Below, in pieces: positions 25,590 to 34,550 of a DNA stretch of 64,000 bases. Positions within the stretch are counted from its first letter, which is position 1. The number at the start of each line of letters is the position of its first letter. The notes beneath the pieces are model-generated. The model did no database searches and was not told where the DNA came from. It was given only the letters and a program-made list of their open reading frames with translations. The stretch lies in contig NZ_KB913017.1 in assembly GCF_000383975.1 (NCBI RefSeq), forward strand, positions 2,035,527 through 2,099,526. The letters are read 5' to 3'. The translations under genes and the position numbers were made by a program. Origin of the DNA: Natronorubrum tibetense GA33 (GTDB lineage Archaea; Halobacteriota; Halobacteria; Halobacteriales; Natrialbaceae).

Positions 25590-26927
25590 ATGTGCGCCGA
25601 CGCTTCCGATGGAACGCACGTCGTCACTGCCTTTCTCAGACACCGGGGCGACGTCCTCCTCCTGTGCCGCAGCGACGCTGTCGGCACCTATCAGGGCCGA
25701 TGGGGCGGCGTCTCCGGCTTCGCTGAAGGCGACCCCGACGAACAGGTTCGCGCGGAGATCCGCGAGGAGACCGGTCTCGAGCCCGGTGAATCCGTCTCGC
25801 TCGTTCGCTCGGGCCGCCCGGTCGAGTTCGCGGATCCGGTCCTCGAGCGCGAGTGGGTCGTCCACCCGTATCTGTTCGACGCCGACTCCCGGGAGATCGA
25901 ACTGAGCGAGGAACACGACGCCCTCGAGTGGGTGTCACCCACGGTTGCTATCGATCCGGACGACGATCGCGAGACCGTGCCCGAACTCTGGACGGCCTAC
26001 GAGCGCGTCGCACCCACGGTTCGATCGATCGCGGCCGACGACGAACACGGCGCGGCGTCCCTGTCTATCCGGGCGCTCGAGGTGGTACGCGACCGTGCGG
26101 GGTTGCTGGTGGCGGAGCGAGAGGAGTTTGGGACGGATCCCGACGGCGAGTGGGACGAACTCGCCGAACTCGCCGGTCGGCTGCTCGAGGCTCGCCCCTC
26201 GATGGCGGTCCTCCGAAACCGGGTCAATCGAGCGATGAGCGAGGCGGTGGACGCCGCATCCGACGGGGAGTCGGTTCCCGGCGCGCCGGCCGTCCTCGAC
26301 TCTGCGATCGCCGGTATCGAGCGCGCGACCGCCGCCGATACCGACGCCGCGGCGGCCGCGGGCGAACTGATCGACGGCACCGTCTCGACGCTCTCGCGGT
26401 CGGGAACCGTCCTCGAGGCCCTCCGCGGGGGCGATCCGGTGCGGATATTCGTCGCCGAATCCCGGCCGGCGCGGGAGGGAATCGACGTGGCGGAGGCACT
26501 GGTCGAAGACGACGCGATCGACTGTCCCGTCACCGTTCACACCGACGCGGCCGCCGTGCACGTTTGCTCACAGGAGGGTATCGATCGGGTCGTCGTCGGT
26601 GCGGATACGGTGCTGCAGGACGGCTCCGTGGTGAACAAGACCGGAACGCGAGCGCTGGCGCTCGCGGCAGCCCACGAGGGGATTCCAGTGACTGTCGTCG
26701 CCGCGACGGACAAACTCTCGACGCGCGAGGAGGTGAACCTCGAGTCCGGCTCCCGATCCGCCGTCTATGACGGCGACGCGTCGCTCGACGTGGTGAATCC
26801 GACGTTCGACGTGACGCCCGCCGCGTGTGTTTCCGAAATCGTCACCGAACGGGGGTCGCTCGAGGCTGGCGGGGTGGAGGCCGTCGTCGAGGAGTTGCGG
26901 GGGCTCGAGGACTGGCGCGATCGGTAG
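25590..26927 (+). CDS. NUDIX domain fused to eIF2B/R15P isomerase-like domain
   Basis: A protein of 445 aa. The N-terminal Nudix domain (about residues 10-150) has GFAEGDPDEQVRAEIREETG as an intact box. The C-terminal domain (about residues 170-445) belongs to the eIF2B alpha/ribose-1,5-bisphosphate isomerase/MtnA group. It has the signature VVVGADTVLQDGSVVNKTGT and a Ser/Thr-rich SRPAREG segment. Archaeal R15P isomerase acts in nucleoside/pentose-bisphosphate catabolism. A Nudix domain on the same chain could process a nucleotide substrate or act as a regulatory domain. Function of the fusion is inferred. Confidence 0.88.
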   Translation: MCADASDGTHVVTAFLRHRGDVLLLCRSDAVGTYQGRWGGVSGFAEGDPDEQVRAEIREETGLEPGESVSLVRSGRPVEFADPVLEREWVVHPYLFDADSREIELSEEHDALEWVSPTVAIDPDDDRETVPELWTAYERVAPTVRSIAADDEHGAASLSIRALEVVRDRAGLLVAEREEFGTDPDGEWDELAELAGRLLEARPSMAVLRNRVNRAMSEAVDAASDGESVPGAPAVLDSAIAGIERATAADTDAAAAAGELIDGTVSTLSRSGTVLEALRGGDPVRIFVAESRPAREGIDVAEALVEDDAIDCPVTVHTDAAAVHVCSQEGIDRVVVGADTVLQDGSVVNKTGTRALALAAAHEGIPVTVVAATDKLSTREEVNLESGSRSAVYDGDASLDVVNPTFDVTPAACVSEIVTERGSLEAGGVEAVVEELRGLEDWRDR

Positions 26928-27452
26928 GCCGAAGCGACAGACGGAAACCCCTCGAGTGTGTACTCGAAGTCGGCGGCAGTGACGATATGTTACCCCCTCC
27001 GAGCCCCTTGTGACGAGGATTTTTCCTGAGCCGCCCTTTCGAAGTTCCCAGCGACGGCACCGTCTGTGAACCGTCCTCTCAGTGGTTCCAATAGTCGACC
27101 GACTTCGTGGATCGATCGTCAGTACAGGTGAGAGACACATCACTTCGGACCGGTCGAACCACGTGCGGTGGCGTGCGCTGAGCCGTGGTGAGCGACGAGT
27201 GAACCACGGCTCGAATTCGCACGAGGGATGAGGGAGCGAGCCTGCGAGCGACCGAATCGGCTGGGGAGGACGTGGAACTCATCGCCGCCAGCGGCACGAT
27301 ACGCTCGCCCGCATCAAATCATCAGCAAAACAACCCGCTCACTACGCCCACCTAATGAACACCATCATCTGTCCAACGCAGACTCCAGCAATGATTCCGA
27401 CGACGAGTCGTCTCTGGAAAGGTTCAACCCGCGTTCGTCCGTACCCACATCC
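26928..27452. other. Gene-free gap with inverted repeat
   Basis: I see no credible coding frame. At 27181-27211 AGCCGTGGT and ACCACGGCT form a 9-bp hairpin with a 13-base loop, surrounded by short repetitive GCGAGCCTGCGAGCG-type sequence. This looks like remains of a small repeat element, but I found no second copy in the window. The downstream part (27300-27450) contains the promoter region of the dehydrogenase gene, with a CAAATCATCAG-rich stretch. Confidence 0.4.
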
Positions 27453-28385
27453 ATGCACTTCGAACTCGAGCGACTCGGCATCCACGACTCGGTCGACGCG
27501 GTGTTTCCGCCGTCGGAACTCGCGACCCACCTCGCCGACCTCCCGGTCGCCGTCGACGTGATCGGCGACGACGAAATCGCCGCCTGCGACGCGGTCGTCA
27601 CCCTCGAGTATCGCGAGGCGTTCCTCGAACTCGACTGGATCCACTCCATTCAGGCGGGCGTCGACCGGTTCCCGTTCGATGACCTCGAGGCCGAAGGCGT
27701 CGTCCTCACGAACAGCACGGGGATCCACGACCGCACGGTCGGCGAGACGGTCGCGGGCTACCTGCTCGCGTTCTCCCGACGGCTCCACGACCACGTCGCC
27801 AACCAGCAGGAGCGCCGGTGGGAGCGCCCCGAGTGGGACGAAGCGTTTACGCTGCCCGGGAACACCGCCTGCGTCGTCGGCACCGGGACCCTGGGACGCG
27901 GCGTCGCGGAGACGCTCGGCGCGCTCGGCGTTCGCGTCATCGGCGTCCGTCGGTCGGGCGATCCGGTCTCCGGATTCGAGGAGATCTACGCGAACGACGA
28001 CCTGCTCGAGGCCGTCGCCGACGCCGAGTTCGTGATCGCCACGGTTCCGCTGACCGACGAGACACACCACCTGTTCGACGCCGACGCGTTCGACGCCATG
28101 CGGGAGGACGCCTACTTCGTCAACGTGGCGCGCGGCCCCGTCGTGGACGAACCGGCGTTGATCGACGCCCTCGAGTCGGATTCGATCGAAGGCGCGGCGC
28201 TCGACGTTTTCGAGGCGGAACCGCTCCCCGAAGCGTCGCCGCTGTGGGAGCTGGACGAAGTGATCGTCACGCCCCACTGTGCGGCCTACACGCGGGACTA
28301 TTTCCGAGACGTCGGCGAGATCGTTCGCGAGAACGTCGGGCGACTCGAGTCTGGCGACGAGGCGTTCCACAATCGCGTGGTCTGA
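27453..28385 (+). CDS. D-2-hydroxyacid dehydrogenase
   Basis: A protein of 310 aa from ATG 27453. The NAD(P)-binding loop is GTGTLGRG (about residues 142-149). Catalytic residues are visible as Arg in NVARGPVVDEPAL (about 228), Glu in AALDVFEAEPLP (about 254) and His in TPHCAAYT (about 275). This is the GHPR/GyaR-type arrangement. It reduces an alpha-keto acid, not predictable here. Two bases separate it from the following acetyltransferase. Confidence 0.92.
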   Translation: MHFELERLGIHDSVDAVFPPSELATHLADLPVAVDVIGDDEIAACDAVVTLEYREAFLELDWIHSIQAGVDRFPFDDLEAEGVVLTNSTGIHDRTVGETVAGYLLAFSRRLHDHVANQQERRWERPEWDEAFTLPGNTACVVGTGTLGRGVAETLGALGVRVIGVRRSGDPVSGFEEIYANDDLLEAVADAEFVIATVPLTDETHHLFDADAFDAMREDAYFVNVARGPVVDEPALIDALESDSIEGAALDVFEAEPLPEASPLWELDEVIVTPHCAAYTRDYFRDVGEIVRENVGRLESGDEAFHNRVV

Positions 28386-28387
28386 GG

Positions 28388-28909
28388 ATGGCTCCCGCTC
28401 GAGTGAGGATTCGCGAGGCGGAGTCGACCGATGCGGAATCGATCACCGATGTCCACGCGGCGTCGATCCGCGAACTCGGACCCGCCGCGTACGACGCCGA
28501 GCAGGTCCGAGCGTGGCTCTCGAACGTCCCGCCGGAGGGCTACCCGCTCGAGGACCCAGACCATCACGTCGTCGTGGCCGAATCCGAGGACGGGGACGAC
28601 GACAGAATCGTCGGCTTCGGCCTGCTCGACTACGATCCCGACGGGAGCGACGACTCGACCGGCGAGATCGGCGCGGTCTACGTCCACCCCGCCCACGTCC
28701 GCGAGGGCGTCGGTCGCGCGATTCTCGCGGCACTCGAGTCGGCCGCGAGCGACGCGGGCCTCGAGACGCTCGTGCTCACGGCGTCGCGGAACGCGATCGA
28801 CTTCTACAGGCGGCAGGGATACGAGGGAGTCGAGACGGTCTCCCTCGAGATGGAACCGGGGGTGGGACTCGAGTGTCTGCGGATGCGAACGGTGCTGCAG
28901 TCGCCGTAA
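28388..28909 (+). CDS. GNAT N-acetyltransferase
   Basis: A protein of 173 aa from ATG 28388. A single GNAT domain opens VRIREAESTDAESITDVH. The acetyl-CoA loop is VREGVGRAIL (about residues 104-113) after the strand GEIGAVYVHP, and the end has NAIDFYRRQGYEGVE. The acceptor is unknown. Probably in an operon with the dehydrogenase, from which only 2 bases separate it. Confidence 0.88.
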   Translation: MAPARVRIREAESTDAESITDVHAASIRELGPAAYDAEQVRAWLSNVPPEGYPLEDPDHHVVVAESEDGDDDRIVGFGLLDYDPDGSDDSTGEIGAVYVHPAHVREGVGRAILAALESAASDAGLETLVLTASRNAIDFYRRQGYEGVETVSLEMEPGVGLECLRMRTVLQSP

Positions 28910-28970
28910 TTCGGTTTCAGTTCCGCCGCGGATGGAATACCCTGAAGGGACGCCGGCATCTCTCGCCGAT

Positions 28971-29441
28971 ATGGAAACGACGCGCCACTTCACCGCGACC
29001 GTCTACATCGTCAACGACGGGGCGACGGCCCTCCACGAGCACGAGCGACTCGGGATGACGATTCCGCCCGGCGGGCACGTGGATCGGGACGAACTGCCCG
29101 CCGAAGCCGGGATCCGGGAGGTTCGCGAGGAGACGGGACTCGAGGCGACGCTGCTCGACGAGCCGGATCCGATCGAGGCCCCCGCCGGACGGCCGTTACC
29201 CCCGCCGCGCCATCAGATGCTCTACGACATCAACGTCCACGACGGCCGGATCGGCCACCAGCACATCGATCTGATCTACTACGCGAACGTCTCGAGTCGC
29301 GATATCTCACCCGCAGACGGGGAGGTGGCTGCAGACGCGTGGGAGTGGTATACGCGGAATGATCTACTCGAGAGCGACCTGCCGGAGGACGTCGTCACGC
29401 TCGGGACGGAGGCGATTCGCGCCGCTGGCCCTGGGTTGTAA
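28971..29441 (+). CDS. NUDIX hydrolase
   Basis: A protein of 156 aa from ATG 28971 (METTRHFTATVYIV). An in-frame ATG at 28932 would add 13 residues. The Nudix box is GGHVDRDELPAEAGIREVRE followed by ETGLEA, intact. The segment RPLPPPRHQMLYDINVHDG is unlike the ADP-ribose class, and the substrate is unknown. It follows the GNAT gene by 61 bases. Confidence 0.88.
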   Translation: METTRHFTATVYIVNDGATALHEHERLGMTIPPGGHVDRDELPAEAGIREVREETGLEATLLDEPDPIEAPAGRPLPPPRHQMLYDINVHDGRIGHQHIDLIYYANVSSRDISPADGEVAADAWEWYTRNDLLESDLPEDVVTLGTEAIRAAGPGL

Positions 29442-29529
29442 CCCGATTCGAACTACAGTCGACGCCGCAAAGTCTGCTGGCTGGTAAGCGTCTCGAGCGA
29501 CTCGAGAGCCGTCTTCCTTATACGCTGAA

Positions 29530-30090
29530 CAGGTGCAATACCACGGCCTTCAGGCCGTGGATACGCGCCGTCACTTAGTGCCACATTCCACCGTCAAGAG
29601 CATAGTCGAGTTTCCGATCCTAACGTTCAAGTTACAAGAGTCCCCATAGGCTGGTAAGGTCAGGTGGGAACGGAGCGGATTCCGAACGATCTTCGGAGGC
29701 GGCCTGCCCGCTACCCAACGAGGCAATATCCGAAACGCTGACGCGGTGAACACGAATCCTCGAAGGGTTCGTCATTGTGCCCGTCGGTCGAGCAAGCCCG
29801 ACGATAACTCCGAGTTCGTCGACGTGTCAGCGGCCCCCTGCTGGCAAAAACAACAGATGGGAGCCAAAGACACAGAGGATAGGAGTAACGGCGGTTTGGC
29901 ACCGCCAGTCAGCCACCGTCACGATGGCTGGGTTAGATGTGGGCTCCCGTAAAGTGGCGGAGTCATGGTTGCGAACCTGAAACTCCCACCGCTCGGGATT
30001 CCTGCGTTAACGAGACGCGACGCGTCTCGTTCGCACACCAGAACGCGGAGCGTTCTGGGGACGTCTTCAGGCGCAGGAGGATGTCAATAC
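29530..30090 (+). mobile_element. Decayed IS200/IS605-type element (PATE-like)
   Basis: The left part is a 20-base hairpin CCACGGCC TTCA GGCCGTGG (29541-29560). The right part (about 29855-30083) contains successive hairpins at 29890-29906 and 29911-29929, and a three-way junction: outer CCTGCG/CGCAGG (30001-30006 with 30072-30077) enclosing AACGAGACGCG/CGCGTCTCGTT (30009-30031) and CCAGAACG/CGTTCTGG (30038-30058). The segment with GTTTGGCACCGCC...GGTTAGATGTGGGCTCCCG and GAACCTGAAACTCCCACCGC is what I recall from the 3' end of haloarchaeal TnpB genes, where an overlapping guide-like RNA is transcribed. No TnpA or intact TnpB is present; a 67-codon open frame ending at 29980 may be the TnpB tail. 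Confidence 0.6.
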
Positions 30091-30328
30091 GCCTTGTTTC
30101 ACGGGACTGCAGGGCCCCACGAACCGTTCGCGCGGCGTTGTCACCCGACTGCAAGCGACTCCGTCGGAATCGCCCACTCCGAAAGAGCGCAGAGCGCAAA
30201 GCGCCTTGTTGCGGATTTTGTCGATGGATGACGCGCTGTCGGACAGCGACGCTGCCGTCAGTAGGACGGACCGTAGCGCGAAAGGTCGTATCGATGTTCT
30301 TTTGAGCGACGGCCGTCTTCCGTCGCAC

Positions 30329-30733
30329 ATGGCAAGTTTCACTGTCGTCGTTGGCGACCCCGACTCCGGGTCGTCCTACCAGCTCGAGGCGGAAGAACAG
30401 GATGCAAACCGGTTCATCGGCAAGTCGATCGGCGAGGAAGTCGATGGCAGCGCCGTCGGTCTCGACGGCTACACGCTCGAGATCACCGGTGGCTCGGACA
30501 ACGCTGGCCGACCGCTCAACCCGGGCGTCGCCGGCGGGGACCTGCAGGAAGTCCTGATGAAGGAACGCCAGACTGGCTACAAGCCGTCGCGTGACGGCGA
30601 GCGCCGCCGCATCACGGTCCGCGGAAGCGAGGTCTCCGACGCGGTCGCACAGATCAACGCCGCAGTCGTCGAGCACGGCAGCACCGGTATCGACGACCTG
30701 CTCGGTGACGGCGACGCCGAGGACGACGAGTAA
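30329..30733 (+). CDS. Ribosomal protein eS6 (S6e)
   Basis: A protein of 134 aa from ATG 30329. The start [20 protein letters not shown] and the segment [19 protein letters not shown] are diagnostic of archaeal/eukaryotic S6e. The tail is Asp/Glu-rich. It encodes a small-subunit protein. It starts about 240 bases downstream of the IS605-like remnant, which may have moved into its promoter region. Confidence 0.95.
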   Translation: MASFTVVVGDPDSGSSYQLEAEEQDANRFIGKSIGEEVDGSAVGLDGYTLEITGGSDNAGRPLNPGVAGGDLQEVLMKERQTGYKPSRDGERRRITVRGSEVSDAVAQINAAVVEHGSTGIDDLLGDGDAEDDE

Positions 30734-30760
30734 TACGACCACACGACCCTTCGTTCTAGC

Positions 30761-31198
30761 ATGGCAGACCGAATTTCGAGCGACCATCCGTCAGTGCAGA
30801 CGGTCCGGTCGACGTGTACGGAGACGGCAACCGGCGTCCGTCTCGAGGTACCGGCCGACGAACGCGACGCGTTCCCGACCGACGAGGTCGTCCGGATCGT
30901 CCTCGACGGCGACGAACTGTTCGGACGGGTCGAACGGGCGTTGACGGGCGACGATCTGTCGATTCCAGCCATCTACGAGACGCCCGATCAGGCCCGTGAC
31001 CCGAGCGGTGCACCGGACCAATTGATCGACTGGGCCGACGACCACGGCGTCGCGGCCGGCGGGTCCGTTCTCGTGGACGTCATCGAACCCGAGTTCCTCT
31101 ACGGCCTTCGCGCGCCGGGCGAGACGCTCTACTACGATGCCCACGAACCGCCGAGCGACAGCCTGAGCGACATCGCGAAGGACCTCGAAGAGCAGTAG
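30761..31198 (+). CDS. DUF7112 family protein
   Basis: A protein of 145 aa, acidic and soluble. Conserved stretch: FPTDEVVRIVLDGDELFGRV, then SVLVDVIEPEFLYGLRAPGE. I recognise this as a haloarchaeal family (DUF7112) from memory. It follows S6e by 27 bases and is likely co-transcribed. Function unknown. Confidence 0.75.
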   Translation: MADRISSDHPSVQTVRSTCTETATGVRLEVPADERDAFPTDEVVRIVLDGDELFGRVERALTGDDLSIPAIYETPDQARDPSGAPDQLIDWADDHGVAAGGSVLVDVIEPEFLYGLRAPGETLYYDAHEPPSDSLSDIAKDLEEQ

Positions 31199-31321
31199 CA
31201 GTACCGTCGGCTACAAAAGTCACGTTCAGGCGCTGATCCAGCGTGAGTCGGAGATCGAATCCCTCTACACTTCCACCCGTATGACGCGTCCTTTTTCCAC
31301 CTCGAGCGAGGACTCACCACT

Positions 31322-31750
31322 ATGACCAACGCACGCGAGGAGTTCCTGGCCGGCGAGCGACCCGACGACGTCGCACTGTTTTTGGCCGACTCGTACGTCT
31401 CGGACGACCGCCTCGAGCAGTTCGGCGACCGAGTCGAAGACGGCGTCTTGATCGTCGTCGACGGCGAGCGCGGCCGGAGCGCATTTCAGGCGGCGACCGG
31501 CACGCAGGCGATGGAGTTCGCGAAGTCGGCAATGGATCTCGAGGGCGAGATCGACGACGAGCTCTCGAGCGGCGACTGTCCGGAGGCGACCGACGGCGAG
31601 GAGCACGCGGTCCAGTTCGTCTTCGCCTTCGCGGAGGAGCAAAACGAGGATGTCGGGGGAATCTACGCCGAGGGCGACGTGGTCCACGCCTACGCGAAGT
31701 GTACGTGCGGAACGGCGTACTCGGATCGGTGGAACGCGACCAACGCCTGA
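31322..31750 (+). CDS. DUF5807 family protein
   Basis: A protein of 142 aa. It starts TNAREEFLAGERPDDVALFL, contains a Cys near residue 84 and ends KCTCGTAYSDRWNATNA, a CxC motif close to the C-terminus. This matches DUF5807 as I know it. No enzymatic motif. Probably independent, with 123 bases upstream. Confidence 0.78.
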   Translation: MTNAREEFLAGERPDDVALFLADSYVSDDRLEQFGDRVEDGVLIVVDGERGRSAFQAATGTQAMEFAKSAMDLEGEIDDELSSGDCPEATDGEEHAVQFVFAFAEEQNEDVGGIYAEGDVVHAYAKCTCGTAYSDRWNATNA

Positions 31751-31826
31751 TCACGACCTATCAACGAACACATTGTTTCAACCGTAAGGAACACGCTTTT
31801 GCGACCCGACCGGCTAGTCTCGAGCA

Positions 31827-32525
31827 ATGAGTTCCTTCGAAACACCGCACAAGACCGACCGTGGCTTCGGGCTCTCGAGTCGAGAGGTGCAGGTGATCGG
31901 CGGCGCGACCGGGTTGATGGCGATCACCGTCGCGTTGATGTACGTCTTCGCGGCGACGCCGCTCGCGGTCGTCAACGACTACCTCTTTGCGGCCCCGATC
32001 GTGGGCGTGCTCGTCTACGGTGCGGCGATCATGGGCGGCGAGATCATCGCCGAACGCGGCATCAAGGGCGGCGATATGGGGATCGCCTTCGCCGGGATGG
32101 TCGTTCTGCAGTTGGCGTTTGGTGTCTTCGGAGCGGGTATCCTGTCGATGGCCCCGCAGGGAACGCAGCTCACGGTGCTGGGAATCACGGCGATCGTCAC
32201 CGCGCTGATGACGGCGCTGGTGTCGGGCTACGTCTACGCTCGCTCGACGACGTTCGAACACTGGGGCAAGTTCGCGAACTACGCGTTCCTCGGGGGGCTC
32301 GGCGTGATCCTCGTCGGGACGTTCGTCCTCGATATCCTGCTTCTGGTCGGCTTCGTCCTCATCTTCCTGGGCTTCATCCTCCGGCTGGGCTACGAGATCT
32401 GGCAGGTTCGGGATCACCGTGACACGCGCGTCGCTCTCCAGACGATCGGCGTCTACATCGCCGTCGCCGGTGTGTTCGTCCACGTCCTGCAGCTCGTGAT
32501 GAGGTACGTGATGTCCCAGGACTGA
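31827..32525 (+). CDS. Bax-inhibitor-1-like membrane protein
   Basis: A protein of 232 aa with seven hydrophobic segments. A charged N-terminal part (HKTDRGFGLSSREVQV) precedes TM1. The C-terminal half (ILLLVGFVLIFLGFILRLGY, then a charged loop EIWQVRDHRDTR, then TIGVYIAVAGVFVHVLQLVM) has the layout of the BI-1/YccA family, proteins that form leak channels. The similarity is by layout; I cannot score it. Confidence 0.7.
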   Translation: MSSFETPHKTDRGFGLSSREVQVIGGATGLMAITVALMYVFAATPLAVVNDYLFAAPIVGVLVYGAAIMGGEIIAERGIKGGDMGIAFAGMVVLQLAFGVFGAGILSMAPQGTQLTVLGITAIVTALMTALVSGYVYARSTTFEHWGKFANYAFLGGLGVILVGTFVLDILLLVGFVLIFLGFILRLGYEIWQVRDHRDTRVALQTIGVYIAVAGVFVHVLQLVMRYVMSQD

Positions 32526-32629
32526 AATGGAGCGTTCGTGCCCGCGTTCGGTGCGATAGCTACCGAGTAACTGGGGTCCCGATTCGCGGAACCGATCGAC
32601 TTACTCACTCTCCCGAGAGAGTACGCCTC

Positions 32630-33088
32630 GTGACGCGCTACTACGAGGACCTGACGGTCGGAGACACGTACGATACCGGGGGTTACACCGTTTCCAAGGA
32701 GGAGATCGTCGAGTTCGCCGAACAGTTCGATCCGCAGCCGTTCCACGTCGACGAGGCGGCGGCCGAGGAGTCGATGTTCGGGGAACTCGTCGCCAGCGGC
32801 CTGCACACGCTCTGCCTATCGGTTCGGTTGTTCGTCACGGACTTCGTTCAGGGCGGAGAGGGAGTCGCGAACATGGGCGGACTGGGAATGGACGACCTGC
32901 GGTGGCACGAGCCGGTCCGCCCCGGCGATACGCTCCGCGTTCGGGCCGAGGTGGTAGAGAAGACGCCCTCCGAGAGCCGGTCGGATCGCGGCTACGTCGA
33001 GTTCCACCGCACCGTACACGTCGACGGCGCGGAGGTCATGTCGATCACTTCTCACAACATCGTTCGACGAGCGGAAGCCGAGGAGTAG
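32630..33088 (+). CDS. MaoC-like dehydratase (R-hydratase)
   Basis: A protein of 152 aa, GTG start at 32630. A hot-dog fold with the hydratase motif FAEQFDPQPFHVDEAAA (about residues 28-44), in which Asp and His are catalytic, then SGLHTLCLSVRLFV. It hydrates enoyl-CoA or a related thioester. Single-domain, as in (R)-specific enoyl-CoA hydratase. Confidence 0.9.
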   Translation: MTRYYEDLTVGDTYDTGGYTVSKEEIVEFAEQFDPQPFHVDEAAAEESMFGELVASGLHTLCLSVRLFVTDFVQGGEGVANMGGLGMDDLRWHEPVRPGDTLRVRAEVVEKTPSESRSDRGYVEFHRTVHVDGAEVMSITSHNIVRRAEAEE

Positions 33089-33166
33089 GCCGTTTCTACC
33101 GGCCGATTGTGGATTGCTCGTCGCCAAACTACAACGTACCGACGAACCGTCGCCTCCTCGAGTCGA

Positions 33167-34423
33167 TTATGCGTCGTCGGCTGCCGTATCAGTCGCTCTG
33201 TCGTCCGCATCGGCAGCGTCTTCGACGACCTCCTCGAACGCGCTCAGAATGACCTGCTTCGTCACGGCCCCGCGAGTCACCCAGTGGTTCGCGTAATCCA
33301 GCATGTCGTCGTAGATATCGGGCTTGCAGCCCGCGGCCTTTGGGTGGCCGCCGCCGTTGACCTTGCCCGCAACCTCGTGACAGAGCTGGAACTCGTCGGT
33401 CCCCCGAATCGATGCCGAGCCGGCGGGTTTGACGATCACGGAGGCATCGGCGCCCTGCTCGCGCATCGCTTCGGCGACCTCGTTCTGCGAGCAGCGGCCG
33501 TAGGTGATTCCGACGGTGTAGCCGCCGATCTCGCGGAGTTCCGAGCGGGCGACGGCCTGGTCGATCAGCGCCTGTTTCTCGACGCGGCGTTCCTCGAGGA
33601 ACTCGCTCACCCAGTCGGGCAGGTCGGCGCCGTACTCGCGGACGACCTCGACGTACTCTGCGGGATCGGACCAGTACGCGTAATCCGCGAGGTCGTCGCT
33701 GCGCGGATCCTCGCGCAGCCAGAGGTCGTGATCCCGCGTGACGGCCGCCAGCTCCTCGTACATCGGGTCGAAGTCGTACTCGAGCGAGCGATAGACCACG
33801 TCGGCGGAACACTCCTCGTCCGAATCGCCCACGACCAGATCGACGCCGGCGTCGCGAACCGACTGGGCGACGTCGTCGCCCCACTGGTGGTGGTCGTACC
33901 AGGCGACGCCGCTCGCGGTCTCGAGCGCCGCGTCGAGTTCGTCTTCGACGTACTCGTACCGGTCGGGCGCGAGGTCGCAGACGAAGAGATCGATCCCGTC
34001 CTCCCCGTACTCGGCGACGCGGGCCAGCGCGTCCTCGACGTCGTGCGGGCTGGCCGGGATCAGCGCGACGCTGTGGGGCGTTGGTTCGGGCTCCTCGAGG
34101 GGGGCGTCGGCCGCTTCGTCGGCATCGTCGACGGCGTCTGCAGCGGGTTCGCCGTCGGCAGTTTCGTCGGCGTCGTCGTCTTCCTCGTCCGGCTCCGGGA
34201 CGTTCCGGACGTCGTCGTAGGCCTCGCGGATCAGCGCGACGCAGGCCAGACCGTCGGCGTCGGGGTCGGCGACGACGGCGACGTCGGCACCCTCGAGTGC
34301 GGCCGCCGTCTGCTCGTCTTCTAAGTCCTCCTCGAGGGTGTCAGGGAGAAAGAAGCCGGTGCCCGGAACGACCGACTTCCGGGCGATCGGGAGCTCGCCG
34401 CTATCGATGAGTTCGTCGTACAT
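33167..34423 (-). CDS. DHH-family phosphoesterase
   Basis: A protein of 418 aa. The metal site is in VADPDADGLACVAL (about residues 51-64) and DHHQWG (about 175), and the DHHA1 domain ends with GKVNGGGHPKAAGCKPD (about 355-371). An acidic insertion of about 35 residues (DEEDDDADETADGEPA and following) interrupts the DHH domain after the first metal motif. Relatives include single-strand exonucleases and oligoribonuclease/pAp phosphatases; the substrate is not known here. Confidence 0.9.
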   Translation of the reverse strand: MYDELIDSGELPIARKSVVPGTGFFLPDTLEEDLEDEQTAAALEGADVAVVADPDADGLACVALIREAYDDVRNVPEPDEEDDDADETADGEPAADAVDDADEAADAPLEEPEPTPHSVALIPASPHDVEDALARVAEYGEDGIDLFVCDLAPDRYEYVEDELDAALETASGVAWYDHHQWGDDVAQSVRDAGVDLVVGDSDEECSADVVYRSLEYDFDPMYEELAAVTRDHDLWLREDPRSDDLADYAYWSDPAEYVEVVREYGADLPDWVSEFLEERRVEKQALIDQAVARSELREIGGYTVGITYGRCSQNEVAEAMREQGADASVIVKPAGSASIRGTDEFQLCHEVAGKVNGGGHPKAAGCKPDIYDDMLDYANHWVTRGAVTKQVILSAFEEVVEDAADADDRATDTAADDA

Positions 34424-34550
34424 ATCCGGAACTGCGCGCTGGCGGGGGAAGTGACTTCCCCTCTGTGGCGGCCACTGGCTTGCGTTGGCACGGAAACCCG
34501 AGAACCAGGTGGTTCGCGGCGGAATGGGGACCGGAAAACGGCGGGACGTC

